Origin: Allobosea sp. BH3
GTDB taxonomy: Bacteria > Pseudomonadota > Alphaproteobacteria > Rhizobiales > Beijerinckiaceae
NCBI RefSeq assembly: GCF_025499465.1
Contig: NZ_JAIMCA010000001.1
Coordinates: 248,001 to 312,000, forward strand
DNA length: 64,000 nucleotides
Direction: 5' to 3'
The translations under genes and the position numbers were made by a program. The number at the start of each line of letters is the position of its first letter. Within the stretch, counting starts at the first letter, position 1. The notes beneath the pieces are model-generated. The model was not told the DNA's origin. It saw only the letters and a program-made list of their open reading frames with translations, and did not search any database. Positions 63,525 through 64,000 of this stretch are shown one piece after another.

Positions 63525-64000
63525 TCAGCGGGCTTTCGAGACGTTCCAGTAGACCGGGAGGCCGGGCGAAAGCAGCCCGTTGAGGCTCGTCTGCTGGCCA
63601 CGCACGAGCCAGAACTGCCCGACGGGAACATAAGGCACCGTCTCGACCGCACGCTCCTGGATCTTCCGCGCGATCGCCTTGCGGCCCTCCAGATCGGGCG
63701 TCATCGTGAACTCGGCGCGCAGCTTCTCGATCGTCTCGTCGCAGGGCCAGCCGAACCACGCGTTTTCGCAGTTCGAGCGCAGCCCGAGATGGCCGACCGG
63801 CTCGGTCATGTCCGGCGCTGCCGGCCCCGACGCGAAGGTCGACCAGCCACCCTGCTCAACCGGGTTCTTGCTGGTGCGCCGGCTCGACAGCGTGCCCCAG
63901 TCCATCGCCTGGTAATCGACATTGAGGCCGGCGTCGCGCAGCAGCTGCGAAACGACGAGGGTCTGCGGGCTGAGCGCCGTCTCGGTGGCGTCGAGCACGA
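63525..64000 (-). CDS. Dpp-type ABC transporter substrate-binding protein (5' truncated by the window edge)
   Basis: The C-terminal 158 or so residues of a family 5 periplasmic binding protein are visible. Landmarks are SQLLRDAGLNVDYQAMDWGTLSSRR, the Cys pair in SNCENAWFGWPCDETIEKLR and RKIQERAVETVPYVPVGQFWLVRG, all typical of Dpp/Opp-type proteins. The chain ends PVYWNVSKAR. It is not the same protein as the one at 55108-56697. Its permease genes are not in view. Followed by a strong terminator, it is the last gene of its transcript. Confidence 0.9.
   Translation of the reverse strand, partial: VLDATETALSPQTLVVSQLLRDAGLNVDYQAMDWGTLSSRRTSKNPVEQGGWSTFASGPAAPDMTEPVGHLGLRSNCENAWFGWPCDETIEKLRAEFTMTPDLEGRKAIARKIQERAVETVPYVPVGQFWLVRGQQTSLNGLLSPGLPVYWNVSKAR

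Overview
The window is 64 kb of GC-rich, densely coded DNA from a soil-type alphaproteobacterium. The gene set (Liv and Dpp-type importers, Ku with a multidomain LigD, a NodT-like efflux lipoprotein, type I secretion of an RTX protein, an AtzE/AtzG/AtzF-type nitrogen pathway, many Tat or Sec exported proteins) and the palindromic intergenic repeats suggest Hyphomicrobiales, perhaps a Bosea-like genus. That placement is inference; there is no rRNA or other marker here. No tRNA, rRNA, CRISPR array, transposase or prophage was seen.

Region 1 (1-7.7 kb, + strand): the end of a branched-chain-amino-acid-type binding protein, then livH-livM-livG-livF. These are translationally coupled to an unusual hydrolase (a Rid-like segment fused to an alpha/beta hydrolase) and followed by an aldehyde dehydrogenase and a RutB-like isochorismatase-family hydrolase. 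It reads as uptake plus catabolism of an amide or N-containing compound. Region 2 (7.8-12.5 kb, +): a tripartite MacAB-type exporter with its outer-membrane lipoprotein. A DUF2934 protein and a small lipoprotein follow.

Region 3 (13.2-33.2 kb) is a surface-glycan locus. Ten overlapping or closely packed minus-strand genes encode glycosyltransferases, two polysaccharide pyruvyltransferase paralogues, a methyltransferase, a secreted beta-propeller-like protein and a membrane-anchored coiled-coil protein. Next come a small, almost purely RTX-repeat protein, its type I secretion adaptor and ABC exporter, and a divergent MarR regulator overlapping another glycosyltransferase. The parts list resembles the EPS II (galactoglucan) locus of Sinorhizobium.

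Region 4 (33.2-39.7 kb) is a set of exported proteins: an OmpA-like protein, a caspase-family protease with an intact His/Cys pair, a three-repeat and a one-repeat DUF4399 protein rich in invariant histidines, and a second caspase-fold protein. In the last of these the catalytic Cys is Ser, and the C-terminal formylglycine-generating-enzyme-like domain also lacks its Cys pair. This is the best candidate for an undescribed system. Region 5 (39.8-43.9 kb): two small hypotheticals and the LigD/Ku end-joining pair.

Region 6 (44-57 kb): a nitrogen-scavenging pathway with AtzE and AtzG, a purine-type permease, a biuret-hydrolase-like isochorismatase, allophanate hydrolase AtzF, a GntR/FCD regulator, an AtzH-like protein and a Dpp-type ABC importer. 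An identical 11-base motif resembling a GntR operator lies in both control regions. Region 7 (57-64 kb): an exported hypothetical, a diheme cytochrome with an isoquinoline-oxidoreductase-type molybdoenzyme (beta and [2Fe-2S] subunits), a divergent TetR regulator with a perfect 10-base-arm palindrome, a phosphotransferase/P-loop kinase fusion, and the 3' end of another Dpp-type binding protein with a good terminator.
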